Assembly: GCF_932294415.1 (NCBI RefSeq)
Contig: NC_065535.1
Coordinates: 94,070,862-94,134,861 of the forward strand
DNA: 64,000 nt
Direction of reading: 5' to 3'
Source: Quercus robur
Taxonomy: Eukaryota > Streptophyta > Magnoliopsida > Fagales > Fagaceae
The position numbers were made by a program, and so were the translations under genes. Below, in pieces: positions 62,712 through 64,000 of the stretch. Position 1 is the first letter of the stretch. Each line of letters opens with the position of its first letter. The notes beneath the pieces were generated by a model that saw nothing but the letters and a program-made list of their open reading frames with translations, had not been told where the DNA came from and did not search any database.

Positions 62712-64000
62712 TTTCATTTTCAATCTTTATTTTTAGAGCTCTCTCTCTCTCATCACCACTACAGCCACCGTTTGGCTGCCACTTCCTTCCATCTCAACGT
62801 TGGCAACATTTCTGCACTTGTAAGGTGCCAATTTTGTTCCATTTTTTTTCCAAACCTCTCCTTCTTGTGGCCTTGTGTTCTTATTATTAGGGGCTGTGGG
62901 GGTTCATGTTAGTGTGGTGCTAAAATCTGATTTTTTTTTTTTTTTTTTTTTGATTTAATTGGTTAGGATTTGATATTTACAACAGTTATAATGATACAAG
63001 ATGCTTGCATCCAACGGAACGAAGAATAGGGGGCTAGTACTTTGCAACAATATTAGGATCTAGTTTATCAAAAAAAAAAATATATCAGAATCTAGTGTTA
63101 GAAAAAAAAGAAGCAAATATTTGTTCATTCGTTGGGTGTATCTCATTTTCACCTTTTAAGTCTTTCTTTTTTTTTTTATAGGAAGTTTGAAGTGGGTCAT
63201 TGCCATAGAATCATATTTCGTATTTTTGTCTTGCATTTTAGTTCATTTTTATATTTTAAAAATGAACAAAGTTGTACTTAATATTTGATTTTTGCATTTT
63301 AGTTCATTTTTATATTTTAAAAATGAACAAAGTTGTACTTAATATTTGATTTTGATAGAAGCTAAAAAGAGAATTTTGAAGTTGATCTTTGTCCATATAA
63401 AGGAGTTATTTAGCATTGACCTCTAATTTAATAGGTAATTGTCCCCTTGTTATTCACATTATTACTAAATGTCCCACAATTTTTTCAGTGGCATAGAAAA
63501 TTGCTTGTTGAAAGGCTTCATAGAGTTTTGGTTTGTTTAAACTTGTGGATTTGTATTCATGTTAACAGGGAACTAAAATAAGTTAATGAAATTTCTTGTC
63601 CTATATCATGTCAAATAATTTTAAATTATTTCACTTTTCTTTTGTCATTTCGGTTTGTTTTGTGATTTTGATAGCACTCTATGTTTAATTTGATGCATGA
63701 GGCTTCAGCATGTATGCAGCGTGGATGTGCGAGGCTTCAGCAAGCTAAGAATGATGATGAGGATTAACATCATCAATTTAGCATGGATGGCGTGAATATC
63801 TTGCAACAGAAACAGAAGATGCAAATGACTAGCAACATGGATAAAAGTATTAGTAATGGGTGGAGTGGTTCCTTTATCCAAGGGAGCTGTTAGTAGTTGA
63901 TTAGAGTTAGAATTCAGACAATGAATTCCTAGTTTTTAGGTAGAGCTATCAGATTGAGATATGTTCAATTATCTTATTATTGTAATTCGGTTGATAATCA
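62577..64000. other. AT-rich DNA to the window end
   Basis: An A tract of about 30 bases lies at 62680-62708 and T tracts lie near 62931-62951. From 62740 to 63900 there is sequence with the look of a transcribed leader or intron, but no coding frame I can support. Confidence 0.3.
63233..63352. repeat. 61 bp tandem duplication
   Basis: A unit starting GCATTTTAGTTCATTTTTAT occurs at 63233-63293 and again from 63294, nearly unchanged. Within each unit, TTCATTTTTATATTTTAAAA-ATGAAC is a palindrome able to form a hairpin. Confidence 0.85.

Overview
The window is nuclear DNA of a flowering plant, most likely a woody eudicot. The evidence is intron-rich genes with GT/AG borders and short AT-rich introns, plant-only gene families (NRT1/PTR transporter, F-box/FBA protein, BLUS1-like STE20 kinase fold, plastid-type ATP phosphoribosyltransferase), and a dense load of hAT and Mutator-like miniature elements, a Helitron and LTR-retrotransposon relics. 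Repeat style recalls Fagaceae (oak or chestnut), but that is recollection and not proof.

Layout. 1-4.4 kb: a hAT MITE, a small minus-strand exon with a mitochondrial-presequence-like N terminus, and a 2.1 kb hAT derivative inserted beside that exon. 4.6-10.0 kb: a ten-exon HISN1 gene (ATP phosphoribosyltransferase, first step of histidine synthesis) that lacks one whole 40-codon exon known from its relatives. 10-13.8 kb: gene-poor DNA with a Myb/SANT-like fragment, a foldback MITE and degenerate tandem repeats. 13.84-about 26.8 kb: a nearly complete Helitron carrying a Rep/helicase gene and an RPA-like gene on the minus strand, with a solo LTR nested close to its 5' end. 27.5-29.5 kb: another hAT MITE and a G/T-rich element. 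29.9-34.1 kb: a complete four-exon NPF (NRT1/PTR family) transporter gene on the minus strand, with its 3' end tandemly duplicated. 35.3-36.3 kb: a third hAT MITE. 37.2-41.4 kb: a non-coding LTR retrotransposon fossil filled with about fourteen 81-82 bp tandem repeats. 45.5-49.5 kb: a seven-exon gene for a BLUS1/STE20-like pseudokinase whose middle exons form a tandemly amplified exon-intron array. 49.8-50.9 kb: an element with long inverted repeats. 55.1-56.3 kb: an intact single-exon F-box/FBA gene. 59.7-62.6 kb: a cluster of related elements, one carrying a captured piece of an MCTP (C2-domain) gene. The remaining DNA is AT-rich, with no gene I can support.

The host genes have no visible functional link: histidine synthesis, solute transport, a kinase-fold protein and ubiquitin-ligase substrate choice. 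The two most unusual host loci are the exon-amplified pseudokinase, where all six introns are phase 0 and carry related sequence, and the exon-deleted HISN1, which is either a decaying paralogue or an enzyme with an altered regulatory domain. The Helitron proteins belong together: Rep nicks and joins DNA, the helicase unwinds it, and the RPA-like protein would bind the single strand.
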